Shown: positions 25,304 to 33,854 of the stretch, one piece after another
Numbering within the stretch: the stretch's first letter is position 1
Layout of the letters: each line of letters starts with the position of its first letter
Source of the DNA: Ramlibacter albus
Lineage (GTDB): Bacteria; Pseudomonadota; Gammaproteobacteria; Burkholderiales; Burkholderiaceae_C
Reading direction: 5' to 3'
DNA: 55,341 nt
Assembly: GCF_014297445.1 (NCBI RefSeq)
Contig: NZ_JACORU010000019.1
Span: 1-55,341, forward strand
Notes under the pieces: generated by a model
What the model saw: only the letters and a program-made list of their open reading frames with translations
Told to the model about the DNA's origin: nothing
The model's database searches: none
Translations under genes and position numbers: made by a program

Positions 25304-25909
25304 TCATCCTGTTTCGCGGGCCGCCGCGGCATGCTCGCCCAGCACGTGCGAGTGCGCGTTGCAGATTTCGCGAATGGACTCCGATGCGTTTCGGGTGAAG
25401 CCGGCCTTCGGGTAGGAGCAAAGCAGGGTGAAGCGGGCCTCCTCGCACAGCGCGTGCCACAGGTGCTCCAGCCTCACCGTGGCGGCGCAATGGCCGGCAC
25501 CCCAGAGCAGGGCCACCATCTCGCCGAACGCGCGCACGCGCCGCCCGCCCCGGCTCGCGCGGGCAAGGAGCGCGCCCACGGCACGCTTGAACTTCTCGTC
25601 GTCCGGCCAGCCGGCCAGCATGAACTTCGCCAGCAGTTCCTCGGCATCCTCCAGCATCAGCTGGTCGTTCGAAGCGAGCGCCTCGACGTCGATGCCCCCG
25701 GCCGCCAGCCGCATCGAGAGAGCATCCCGATGGGCCCGCGTCGCGATCACCACGACGGCTTCCCCCGCCCGCAGCCCGCCGGCGGCGAACTGCTCCAGCG
25801 TGTCGAGGAACACGGCGTCGTTTTCGTAGATCTGCACAACGTGGTTGCAGGGCGGCATCTCCGCCCAGAAGATCTCGGGGGCGGCTTGCGGATCGTCGAA
25901 CAGCTTCAA
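25304..25909 (-). CDS. MEDS-domain (DcmR-type) sensor protein
   Basis: 201 aa using a TTG start at 25909, which has GGAG five bases upstream; an ATG at 25858 just before the domain is the fallback. The MEDS domain (methanogen/methylotroph DcmR sensory domain) runs from about residue 20: CNHVVQIYENDAVFLDTLEQFAAGGLRAGEAVVVIAT, RAFGEMVALLWGAGH and LLCSYPKAGF. The family is thought to sense hydrocarbon derivatives; some members inhibit anti-sigma or kinase proteins. It is followed by the GAF-PAS gene with little or no gap, so the two are co-transcribed. It is divergent from a 74-residue small protein. Confidence 0.85.
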   Translation of the reverse strand: MKLFDDPQAAPEIFWAEMPPCNHVVQIYENDAVFLDTLEQFAAGGLRAGEAVVVIATRAHRDALSMRLAAGGIDVEALASNDQLMLEDAEELLAKFMLAGWPDDEKFKRAVGALLARASRGGRRVRAFGEMVALLWGAGHCAATVRLEHLWHALCEEARFTLLCSYPKAGFTRNASESIREICNAHSHVLGEHAAAARETG

Positions 25910-26026
25910 ATCAACTCCATGGGTGCCGACACGGTAGCCCCCCGCGCCTCGACAGTGCGGCCGCAGGCAGGTAACACCCCGTGAGGAAGCGAAACACGCC
26001 CAGTATTTCACGATTAAAGTGGATCG

Positions 26027-26251
26027 ATGGCCGAACGCTATGCCGCGCTGCTCGACAGCTGGAAGTCCGCCGGGGAGCGCGCCCGCCAGGCACAGCGGGT
26101 GCTGGACGAGCGCTTCGATGCTTTCCTTCGGGGCGAAGGGCCCGAACCCGACGAGCAAGAGCGTGTCCTCGTGCGCAAGCTCCATGCCGAAGAGCAGGCC
26201 GCGCTCCAGGCAGCGCTGGACTACGTGCAGGCCAGCGTAATCCGCAAGTAG
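26027..26251 (+). CDS. Small charged hypothetical protein
   Basis: 74 aa, acidic/basic helical protein (AERYAALLDSWKSAGERARQ, then RKLHAEEQAALQAALDYVQ) with no Cys, no signal and no membrane segment. The ATG at 26027 follows GTGGA. It is divergent from the MEDS gene and tail-to-tail with yfiR. Composition suggests a short helical bundle or adaptor. No family is recognised. Confidence 0.6.
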   Translation: MAERYAALLDSWKSAGERARQAQRVLDERFDAFLRGEGPEPDEQERVLVRKLHAEEQAALQAALDYVQASVIRK

Positions 26252-26288
26252 CCCGCCTGCAGCGGCGCACGCGAGCCATCGTGCTGCG

Positions 26289-26870
26289 TCAGCCGGGCAC
26301 CATGCGAGCAACGGAAAGCATTCGCGAGCTCACCCGCAGGCGCTGCCGGGTTGCCGCTTCGAGCGACACCGCGAGCCGTACGCGGCCGTCCTCGGTGAAG
26401 AAGCTGATCACGCTGCCGGGCGGATGCGCGCCGTCCGAATCGGCGACGGTGAGCACCCGATCCGGTACGGTGACGAGGAGGTCGGCGATCCGGCCGGTGG
26501 ATGTGCTGCGCACGTAAAGCACATGCAGCCCCTGCGGCGAGTCGCCCGGTGCGAGGCGTACGACCTCGATCGTGCGGCCCTCGCGCTCGCGCTCGCGGGC
26601 CAGTTCGCGCAAGTCGCGTGCGACCTGGTCGTCGCCAAGGACGCCGATGCGCAGCGGCGCGGCAGCCGACGCGAAGGTACCCGCGGGCCACTCGACGAAG
26701 CTGGGGAACTTGTGCAGGAAGGCGGCCTTGACGAGCGACTCCCGCGCCCGCTCGGGCTGCGCGCGCGCGGATACAGCCGCAAGCAGCGCCGCGGCCGCGG
26801 CGGCTGCAAGTACCCGGCGCCGGGCGAGCGGCCCGCCGTTGACGCCTGTCGCTGCACGCAGGAGGGTCAC
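26289..26870 (-). CDS. YfiR-family (DUF4154) periplasmic protein
   Basis: 193 aa with a GTG start at 26870, 1 nt after the TonB-receptor stop codon, so translation is coupled. The signal peptide is residues 15-40 (ARRRVLAAAAAAALLAAVSA, cleavage ARA-QPE). The mature part opens KAAFLHKFPSFVEWP, the signature of YfiR/DUF4154, and continues LRIGVLGDD, LHVLYVRS, VLTVADSD and VISFFTEDGRVRLAVS, all family landmarks. YfiR of Pseudomonas represses the diguanylate cyclase YfiN; here no cyclase is present and the likely partner is the divergent hybrid kinase with a periplasmic sensor domain. Confidence 0.88.
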   Translation of the reverse strand: MTLLRAATGVNGGPLARRRVLAAAAAAALLAAVSARAQPERARESLVKAAFLHKFPSFVEWPAGTFASAAAPLRIGVLGDDQVARDLRELAREREREGRTIEVVRLAPGDSPQGLHVLYVRSTSTGRIADLLVTVPDRVLTVADSDGAHPPGSVISFFTEDGRVRLAVSLEAATRQRLRVSSRMLSVARMVPG

Positions 26871-26871
26871 G

Positions 26872-28719
26872 TCACGGCCACCAGACGAATTGCAGGAGCA
26901 GTGAACGCGGCACCAGCGACGCCGTGGCGGGCGCGCCCCATTCGACATGCCGGGGCTCGCCGAGGTTGCGCACCGCGGCCGAGAGCTCGACGGAGGGCGC
27001 GGGGCGCCAGGCGACGCGGGCATCGGCCGCGAGGTAGGACGGCACTGCAGGCGCCGGGCGCCGCCCGACGTGGCGTACATGGAAGTCCACCCAGACGTTG
27101 TGCCGAACGTCCCAGGCCACACCGAGCTTGAACAGGTGCCGTGCATCGTTGCCGAGGGTCACGGACGGCGGCTGCGGCGACGTGCCCGCAGCGGCGTCGT
27201 AGCGGGGATGCTGCAGCAGCATGCCCGCCTTGAGCCGCAGGTTCTGCGCGGGGAACCACTCGGCCCAGCCCTCCAGGCCACGCAGCCATCCACCGTAATT
27301 GTTCGCGAATACGCCGGTGGCACCGTTCAGGTCGAAGGATCGAAGTTGCCCGAAGCGATGCGCAAAGGCGGTCAGCGAAGCGGAAGCGCCGGACCCGAAG
27401 CGGCCGCGCCAGCCGAGCTCCGCGATGTCCGCCTTTTCCGCGCGGACCGAGGGGTTCGGTACGAGCGGCGGCGATGCAACGTCGCGGTCCACCCGCGCGG
27501 GCGTTCGCACGACGCGGGACGCCGCGGCCCATACGTTGCTGTCCTCCGACGGCCGCCAGCTATAGCGCAAAGTGGGCAGCAGCTCCAACCCGGTGTAGGC
27601 GTTGTGCTCCGCCTTCAGGCCGAGCGTGAACCGGGACGCGGCCGCGCCTTCCATCTCGACTTGCGCGAAGGCGTTCCACAAGTGCAGGTACTTCCTGCGA
27701 GGCAGCAGGTCCAGCGCGGCGGGCGATGCCGGCTGGGCGTCGTCGCGGTAGAGCCGCCAGCCGGCGCCCCACAGCAGGTCCATGCCGGCCGTGGGAAGCT
27801 GCTGCTGCTGCAACTCGAGGTCGAGCGTATCCACGGTGTTGCGGATCGTGCGGCTGCGCTCGCGCACGAGCCGGTCCGCATACGCCTGCAACTGCGTCCT
27901 GCGCCCGCCGGCGTCCTCGATATAGCGCCCGAGCACGTAGGCGCCGTGGTAGTCGCGCTCGCCAAGCACGTCCTCGGTGCGGTGGTGGTACACCTCGCCC
28001 GTGCCGGTGAACTGGCGCTGCGGCGTGCCCCCGTCCCACCGGAACCCGGCGAGCTGGTGCCGGCTCGCGTCCCTCACCGGCGCACCCGACGCGCGCTGCG
28101 TGTTTTCCGCATCGCGCTTCTTGGCGAAGACGCGAAAGGCCCCGGCGTCGGACGCGGCGCCGTGGCGCAAGGTGACGAACCGCTCGCTCGTGCCGACCGC
28201 GCCCTTGACGAGCGTGCCGGCGGTTTCGCCCGCGCTGCGCGTCACGATGTTGATCACGCCATGGAAGGCATTGGAGCCGTAGAGCGTGCCGCCCGACCCG
28301 CTGAGCACCTCGATGCGCTCGATGTCGTCCAGCGGCATCTCGATGGCTTCCCAGAACACCCCGGAGAACAGCGGCGAATAGACCGTGCGGCCGTCCACCA
28401 GCACGAGCATCTTGTTGGCCAGCAGGTCGGTGCCGGTGCGGGCGCTGATCGCATACTGCGCGCCGTCCACCCGCGCCACCTGCAGGTTGGGCGCGAGCCG
28501 CAGCACCTCGGGCAGCGTCGTTGCGCCGCAGCGGCGGATGTCGTCCGCGGTGATGACGTAGACGGAGCCCGCCACGTCCGCCACACGCTGCAGGCGTTTG
28601 CCGACGGACGTTACCTCGATCCGGCTGAGCTGGTCGAGCGAAAGGTCGGCAAGGTTCTGGCCATGCGCGGCACCCGCCAGGGCGCATGCGGCCAGCATGC
28701 TAATTTCGGTGCGGAACAT
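26872..28719 (-). CDS. TonB-dependent outer-membrane receptor
   Basis: 615 aa from the ATG at 28719, with GAGAGG behind it; a longer frame to 28776 lacks a signal. The signal peptide ends HGQ-NLA. The plug domain occupies about residues 35-160 (VTSVGKRLQRVADVAGSVYVIT, LPEVLRLAPNLQVARV, KMLVLVDGRTVYSPLFSGVF, IERIEVLSGSGGTLYGSNAFHGVINIVT), then a beta-barrel with paired aromatic strands. It ends LLQFVWWP rather than the typical terminal Phe/Trp. This plug type occurs in receptors genetically linked to YfiR and sensor kinases, where it may import or sense a signal rather than iron. No FecR/sigma pair is nearby. Confidence 0.92.
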   Translation of the reverse strand: MFRTEISMLAACALAGAAHGQNLADLSLDQLSRIEVTSVGKRLQRVADVAGSVYVITADDIRRCGATTLPEVLRLAPNLQVARVDGAQYAISARTGTDLLANKMLVLVDGRTVYSPLFSGVFWEAIEMPLDDIERIEVLSGSGGTLYGSNAFHGVINIVTRSAGETAGTLVKGAVGTSERFVTLRHGAASDAGAFRVFAKKRDAENTQRASGAPVRDASRHQLAGFRWDGGTPQRQFTGTGEVYHHRTEDVLGERDYHGAYVLGRYIEDAGGRRTQLQAYADRLVRERSRTIRNTVDTLDLELQQQQLPTAGMDLLWGAGWRLYRDDAQPASPAALDLLPRRKYLHLWNAFAQVEMEGAAASRFTLGLKAEHNAYTGLELLPTLRYSWRPSEDSNVWAAASRVVRTPARVDRDVASPPLVPNPSVRAEKADIAELGWRGRFGSGASASLTAFAHRFGQLRSFDLNGATGVFANNYGGWLRGLEGWAEWFPAQNLRLKAGMLLQHPRYDAAAGTSPQPPSVTLGNDARHLFKLGVAWDVRHNVWVDFHVRHVGRRPAPAVPSYLAADARVAWRPAPSVELSAAVRNLGEPRHVEWGAPATASLVPRSLLLQFVWWP

Positions 28720-28780
28720 GCGAATCCTCTCGGCCGCGTCGGGATGCGGCGGATTATTGACGAGCTCTGCGCACACGGCT

Positions 28781-28796
28781 GTAGGAAGGGGCCTAC
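28781..28796. promoter_or_regulatory. Palindrome site 3 (GTAGGA-N4-GCCTAC)
   Basis: GTAGGAAGGGGCCTAC, located between the divergent TonB/YfiR and hybrid-kinase operons (61 bp from the TonB start, 41 bp from the kinase start). It can serve both directions. A TTGACG about 24 bp to its left is a possible -35 for the rightward operon, putting the palindrome over the -10 region. Confidence 0.55.
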
Positions 28797-28837
28797 GCTT
28801 CTGCCACCGACTCGACAGCTAACATCACCTTGCCGCC

Positions 28838-31084
28838 ATGCTGTCCTCCCTTCACCGGTTATCGGTCCGCCAGAAGCTGAGCGTCGTCCTGGTGGCGGCG
28901 CTCGGGCTCGGGCTGCTCGTTGCAGGCATCGCGCTCGTCGCTTTCGACGTCCAGCGGCAGGCACGCAGCGTCGAGTTCGCGCTGGTCGCGCAGGCGGACA
29001 CCATCGGCCTGGCGAGCAGCGCGGCGCTGTCGTTCGGCGATGCCAAGGGAGCCACCGAGAACCTCGGCGTGCTGCGCGCCAACCCTGCCGTGGCGGCGGC
29101 GGCGCTCTTTTCGGCGGACGGCGCGCGGCTTGCGAGTTACGCCGTCGATGCGAGCGACACCCTGCCCGAACCTGCCGCTCGAACGGCGGACGTGCGCTTC
29201 GATGCGGAGACGGTGCTCGTGACGCGCCCGGTGTTCCTCGGCAAGGAGCGGATCGGCACCATCGCGCTGCGCGCGCGTCACGACCTGCAGTCCCGCGCCC
29301 TCGAGCACGTCGGTGCGCTGTTCCTGATCATGGCATTGAGCATGGCGGCGGCATTGGCGCTGGCCAGCCGGCTGCAACGGCAGGTCACGCAACCGCTGCA
29401 GGAGCTCGCGCAGGTGGCGCGGCGCATCATGCAGGGTGACTACGCGCTGCGGGCCGCGCGCCGCAACGAGGACGAAGTGGGCGAGGTGGTCGACGCGTTC
29501 AACGCGATGATGGACGAGCTCGCCACCCGCAAGGAGGTGCTGGAGGCGGCCAATTCGGCGCTGCGCGCCAGCGAGGAGCGCTACCAGCTCGCGGTGCGCG
29601 GCTCCAGCGCGGGCCTGTGGGACTGGAACCTCGACGCCGGCACCATGTTCTATTCGCCGCGACTGAAGGAGCTGCTGGGTTACGAAGGCGACGGGTTCCC
29701 GGACGTTCCCGGCTCGATCCGGCTCGTGGTGGGCGAAGCGGGCATCGCCGCCATCCGCGAAGCGTTGCGCGCGCACTTCAGGCACGGCAGGCCGTACAGT
29801 TTCGAGGTGCCGGTGCGGCTGCGCTCGGGCGAGGAGCGCTGGCTCTCCATTTCGGGCGCTTCCCTCGTCGATGCGCAGGGGCGGCCGTTCCGGATGGCCG
29901 GCTCCGTGGTCGACGTCACCGAGCGCCGTCACGTCGAAGATGCCCTGCGGTCGGCGAATCGCGCGAAAGACCAGTTCCTGGCGACGCTCGCGCACGAACT
30001 GCGCAACCCGCTCGCGCCCGTGCGCACGGGCGTCGAGATCCTGCGCCTGCGCCGGGAGGGGCCGGTGGCCGACAAGGCGATCGCGACGATGCAGCGGCAG
30101 CTGGCGCACATGGTGCGGCTGATCGACGACCTGATGGACATCTCGCGCATCAGCACCGGCAAGATCCGGTTGGAGATGCGCAGGATCAAGCTCGCCTCCG
30201 CGCTCGACGCCGCGGTGGAGCTCAGCCGGCCCACCATCGAAGCCGGCGGGCACCGCCTCGAACTCGATTACACGGCCGCCGCCATCGAGCTGGAGGCGGA
30301 CCCGACGCGGCTTGCGCAATGCGTCGGCAACCTCCTGAACAACGCCGCGAAGTACACGCCGCACGGCGGGCGGATCACGCTTCGTGCCCGGCGCGAAGGC
30401 GACGCCACGGCGCTGATCGAGGTCGCCGACAACGGGCTGGGCATCCCGGCAGCGATGCTCGACCAGGTTTTCACCATGTTCGCCCAGGTGGACAAGACCA
30501 TCGAGCGCTCGCAAGGCGGCCTCGGTATCGGGCTGTCGCTGGTACGCACGCTCGTCGACATGCATGGCGGCACCGTCACTGCGGCGAGCCCGGGCACGAA
30601 CATGGGCAGCACCTTCAGCATCCGCGTGCCGTGCCTGGCAGCCTCCGGGGAGACCATCGAGTATGCCCCGGCTTCGCCCGGGGCGGTCCACGCGCAGGCC
30701 GGCGCACGCAGGATCCTCGTCGTGGACGACAACGTCGATGCCGCGCGCACGCTCGAAGCTGTCCTGTCGCTGGTGGGGCACGAAGTGCACGTGGCGCACG
30801 ACGGCGAGTCCGCGCTCGAGCAGGCGGCGCTTCACCTGCCCGACGCAGTCCTGCTGGACATCGGCATGCCGGGCCAGTCCGGCTATGACGTGGCGCGCCG
30901 GTTTCGCGCCGACCCGCGGTTTGCAGGCACGCTGCTGGTGGCGATCACGGGCTGGGGTGCGGAGGCCGACCGGCGCCGTTCGCGCGAGGCCGGTTTCGAT
31001 GCGCACCTGACCAAGCCGGTGGCGGCGGAAGACCTGTTGCCGCTGCTTCGCGAGCAGCGGCAGGCTGCGTTGCCTCTTACCTGA
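28838..31084 (+). CDS. Membrane hybrid sensor kinase with CHASE8-like, HAMP and PAS domains
   Basis: 748 aa. TM1 is at about residues 14-37. A periplasmic sensor of CHASE8 type follows (QADTIGLASSAALSFGDAKGATENLGVL, then FSADGARLASYA). TM2 is at about 155-178, HAMP ends near 235, and a PAS covers about 245-370 (GLWDWNLDAGTMFYSPRLKELLGY). HisKA has LAHELRNPLAP (His about 386), with NLLNNAAKY, DNGLGIP and GGLGIGLSLV. The receiver has the Asp in LLDIGMPGQSG (about 673). It is divergent from TonB/YfiR with 118 bp between starts, a partnership known for such periplasmic sensors. Followed after 30 bp by another hybrid kinase. Confidence 0.93.
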   Translation: MLSSLHRLSVRQKLSVVLVAALGLGLLVAGIALVAFDVQRQARSVEFALVAQADTIGLASSAALSFGDAKGATENLGVLRANPAVAAAALFSADGARLASYAVDASDTLPEPAARTADVRFDAETVLVTRPVFLGKERIGTIALRARHDLQSRALEHVGALFLIMALSMAAALALASRLQRQVTQPLQELAQVARRIMQGDYALRAARRNEDEVGEVVDAFNAMMDELATRKEVLEAANSALRASEERYQLAVRGSSAGLWDWNLDAGTMFYSPRLKELLGYEGDGFPDVPGSIRLVVGEAGIAAIREALRAHFRHGRPYSFEVPVRLRSGEERWLSISGASLVDAQGRPFRMAGSVVDVTERRHVEDALRSANRAKDQFLATLAHELRNPLAPVRTGVEILRLRREGPVADKAIATMQRQLAHMVRLIDDLMDISRISTGKIRLEMRRIKLASALDAAVELSRPTIEAGGHRLELDYTAAAIELEADPTRLAQCVGNLLNNAAKYTPHGGRITLRARREGDATALIEVADNGLGIPAAMLDQVFTMFAQVDKTIERSQGGLGIGLSLVRTLVDMHGGTVTAASPGTNMGSTFSIRVPCLAASGETIEYAPASPGAVHAQAGARRILVVDDNVDAARTLEAVLSLVGHEVHVAHDGESALEQAALHLPDAVLLDIGMPGQSGYDVARRFRADPRFAGTLLVAITGWGAEADRRRSREAGFDAHLTKPVAAEDLLPLLREQRQAALPLT

Positions 31085-31114
31085 CTCGCCAGGAACGCAA
31101 GCTGCGTCGGAACC

Positions 31115-33841
31115 ATGCCACACCCACAGACGAAGAACCCGGCGTTCGCATTCCTGCAGGGCGGCGGCAAGATGGGCGAGCGCATGCGCGCCTTCGACTG
31201 GGCGCGCACACCTGTCGGGTCGCCCGAGAGCTGGCCCCTCACGCTGAAGTCGGCCGTCTCCACCCTGCTCGAGTGCCGGTTGCCGATGTACCTCGCCTGG
31301 GGCCCCGCGCTCACGCAGTTCTACAACGACGCCTACCTGCCGATCCTCGGCGACAAGCACGAAGCGGCACTCGGTGAATCGACACTCGTCACATGGCACG
31401 AGATCTGGCCGACGATCGGGCCGATGTGGCAGGAGGTGCTGCAGGGCCGGCCGGTCGGCTTCGACGACTTCAAGCTCACGATCGACCGCTTCGGCTACCC
31501 GGAGGACTGCTTCTTCAATTTCTCGTACAGCCCCGTTCGCGACGACGCGGGCGGAGTGGCCGGCGTGCTGGTGACGTTCGCGGAGACCACGCAGCGGGTC
31601 AAGAGCGAGCGCAGGCTGAAATTCCTCGACGAGCTGGGCCAGGCCACTCGCCGCCTGACCGACGCCACCGAGGTGATGCGCGTAACGTCGGGCCTGCTGG
31701 GCTCCCACCTCGGCGTGAACCGTTGCGGCTACGCGCAGGTGCACGCCGACGAGGATACGTTCGACGTGCTCGGCGACTACACGCACGACGCGGACACGAT
31801 CGTCGGCCGGTTCCGCTTCAGCGACTTCGGCCAGCCGCTGCGCGACGCGATGCGGCAGGGCCGGGCTTTCGTCGAGAACGACGTGGAGACCGGGCTCGCC
31901 GCCGTCGAACCGGTGCTCGACGTCTACCGCCGCATCGGCGTGCGCTCGCTCGTCGCCGTGCCGCTGCACAAGGATGGCCGGCTCGTCGCCGCGATGGCCG
32001 TGCATCGCAGCGAACCCCACCGTTGGCGCGAGGACGAGGTGGAACTCGTGCACACGGTGGTCGACAGGTGCTGGGAGGCACTGGAGCGCGTGCGGGCCGA
32101 GCGCGTGCTGCGCGAACAGGCCAGCTCGCTGGAGATCCTGCATCGCACCGGCGCGGCGCTGTCGGCTGAACTCGACCTCGACGCGCTGCTGCAGCGTGTG
32201 ACGGACGCGGCCACCACGCTCACGGGCGCCCGCTTCGGCGCGTTCTTCTACAACGGCACGGACAGCCAGGGCGAGGCCTACCTGCTCTACACGCTGTCGG
32301 GCGCGCCGCGCAGCGCATTCGAGAAATTCGGCCACCCTCGCCCGACGGCGCTGTTCGGGCCGACTTTCCGCGGCGGGGCGCCGATCCGGCTGGACGACGT
32401 GCGCGCGGACCCGCGTTACGGCCAATGGGGGCCGCATCACGGCATGCCGAAGGGCCACCTGCCCGTGCGCAGCTACCTCGCGGTGCCGGTGATGTCGCGC
32501 ACGGGCGAAGTCATCGGCGGCCTGTTCTTCGGCCACCCCGACGTCGGCGTCTTCGACGAGCGCAGCGAGGCGCTGGCGGTCGGCATCGCCGGCCACGCGG
32601 CGATCGCCGTCGACAACGCAAGGCTGTTCGCGCAGACGCAGGCCGCCGCCCGCGAACGCGCCGCGCTCCTGGAAAGCGAGCGCGCCGCGCGCATGGAAGC
32701 GCAGCGGGCCAGCTCGCTGAAAGACGAATTCCTCGCGACGCTGTCGCACGAGCTGCGCACGCCGCTCAGCGCCATCCTGGGCTGGGTGCACATCCTGCGC
32801 CGCAAATTGCCCGCCGAGAGCGCGGAGCTGCGCAAGGGCATAGAGGTGATCGAGCGAAGCACCCGCATCCAGGTGCAGCTGATCGACGACCTGCTCGACA
32901 TGAGCCGCATAACGTCGGGCAAGCTGCGCCTGGACAAGCGCGCCGTGTTGCCTGCGCAGTTGGTGCAGGCGGCGGCCGATGTGGTGCGGCCGTCGGCGCA
33001 GGCGGCCGGCGTGGAGCTCTCCTGCGCGATCGACGCGGTGCCACCGGTCTGGGGTGATCCGGGCCGGTTGCAGCAGGTGGTGTGGAACCTGCTGGCCAAC
33101 GCCGTGAAGTTCACGCCGCGCGGCGGCCGGGTCGACCTGCGGCTGCAAGCGGACGGCGGCAACGCGCGCATCGAGGTGCGCGACACGGGTGCCGGCATCC
33201 GGCCCGACATGCTCACGCAGATCTTCGAGCGCTTCCGGCAGGCGGATGGCTCCATCACGCGCAGGTTCGGCGGCCTGGGCCTGGGCCTGTCCATCGTGCG
33301 GCACCTCGTTGAAGTGCATGGCGGCGCGATCGAAGCATCCAGCGAGGGCGAGGGCCGTGGCGCGAGGTTCACGGTCACGCTGCCGCTGATGCAGGACGCG
33401 CCGCAGGACGCCGACCCGGCGTCGAAGGCATCCGTCTCGCCGGATGCCGACCTGACGGGCGTGCGCATCCTCGTCATCGACGACGAGACGGACGCGCGCG
33501 AGCTGCTGGCGCGCGTTCTAGAGGACATGGGTGCCAAGGTAGTGACGCGGGGCGATGCGGAATCCGGCATCGCGGCGGTGGAGGCGGAGCGGCCCGACCT
33601 GCTCGTGTCGGATATCAGCATGCCTGGAATGGACGGCTACGAAGTGATCCGGCGCGTGCGCCGGACCAGCGCGGGCTCCAGCTTGCCCGCAGTCGCCCTC
33701 ACCGCATTCGCACGGCCCGAGGATCGCGAGAAAGCGCTCCAGGCCGGCTTCGACGCGCACGTGGCCAAGCCCATGGAACCGGCGTTACTCGTGCGCGCCG
33801 TATCCGGGCTGCTGCGGCGCGATGCGGCCGCCGGCGGGTAG
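31115..33841 (+). CDS. Soluble PAS-GAF-GAF hybrid histidine kinase
   Basis: 908 aa, no membrane segments. The N-terminal PAS-like domain is of the WGPALTQFYNDAYLPILGDKH type (about residues 15-165). Next come two GAF domains (about 170-330 and 345-515; VRSLVAVPLHKDGRLVAAMAVH and RSYLAVPVMSRTGEVIGGLFFGH are the characteristic ends). HisKA has LSHELRTPLSA (His about 544), then NLLANAVKF, DTGAGIR and GGLGLGLSIV, and a receiver with VIDDETDARELL and the Asp in VSDISMPGMDG (about 831). It is the second gene of the operon divergent from TonB/YfiR. It ends 13 bp from a convergent enolase-superfamily gene. Confidence 0.93.
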   Translation: MPHPQTKNPAFAFLQGGGKMGERMRAFDWARTPVGSPESWPLTLKSAVSTLLECRLPMYLAWGPALTQFYNDAYLPILGDKHEAALGESTLVTWHEIWPTIGPMWQEVLQGRPVGFDDFKLTIDRFGYPEDCFFNFSYSPVRDDAGGVAGVLVTFAETTQRVKSERRLKFLDELGQATRRLTDATEVMRVTSGLLGSHLGVNRCGYAQVHADEDTFDVLGDYTHDADTIVGRFRFSDFGQPLRDAMRQGRAFVENDVETGLAAVEPVLDVYRRIGVRSLVAVPLHKDGRLVAAMAVHRSEPHRWREDEVELVHTVVDRCWEALERVRAERVLREQASSLEILHRTGAALSAELDLDALLQRVTDAATTLTGARFGAFFYNGTDSQGEAYLLYTLSGAPRSAFEKFGHPRPTALFGPTFRGGAPIRLDDVRADPRYGQWGPHHGMPKGHLPVRSYLAVPVMSRTGEVIGGLFFGHPDVGVFDERSEALAVGIAGHAAIAVDNARLFAQTQAAARERAALLESERAARMEAQRASSLKDEFLATLSHELRTPLSAILGWVHILRRKLPAESAELRKGIEVIERSTRIQVQLIDDLLDMSRITSGKLRLDKRAVLPAQLVQAAADVVRPSAQAAGVELSCAIDAVPPVWGDPGRLQQVVWNLLANAVKFTPRGGRVDLRLQADGGNARIEVRDTGAGIRPDMLTQIFERFRQADGSITRRFGGLGLGLSIVRHLVEVHGGAIEASSEGEGRGARFTVTLPLMQDAPQDADPASKASVSPDADLTGVRILVIDDETDARELLARVLEDMGAKVVTRGDAESGIAAVEAERPDLLVSDISMPGMDGYEVIRRVRRTSAGSSLPAVALTAFARPEDREKALQAGFDAHVAKPMEPALLVRAVSGLLRRDAAAGG

Positions 33842-33854
33842 CTCGCGTCAACTG

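Noticed and set aside
26872..28719. FecI/FecR-type iron-signalling system around the TonB receptor
   Set aside because: No sigma factor or FecR is adjacent, and the receptor lacks a visible N-terminal signalling extension before the plug.
28859..33319. A 1486-codon open frame on the minus strand
   Set aside because: It runs antisense through two well-supported hybrid kinases; the translation is Arg/His/Ala-rich with no motif. It is a shadow typical of GC-rich coding DNA.
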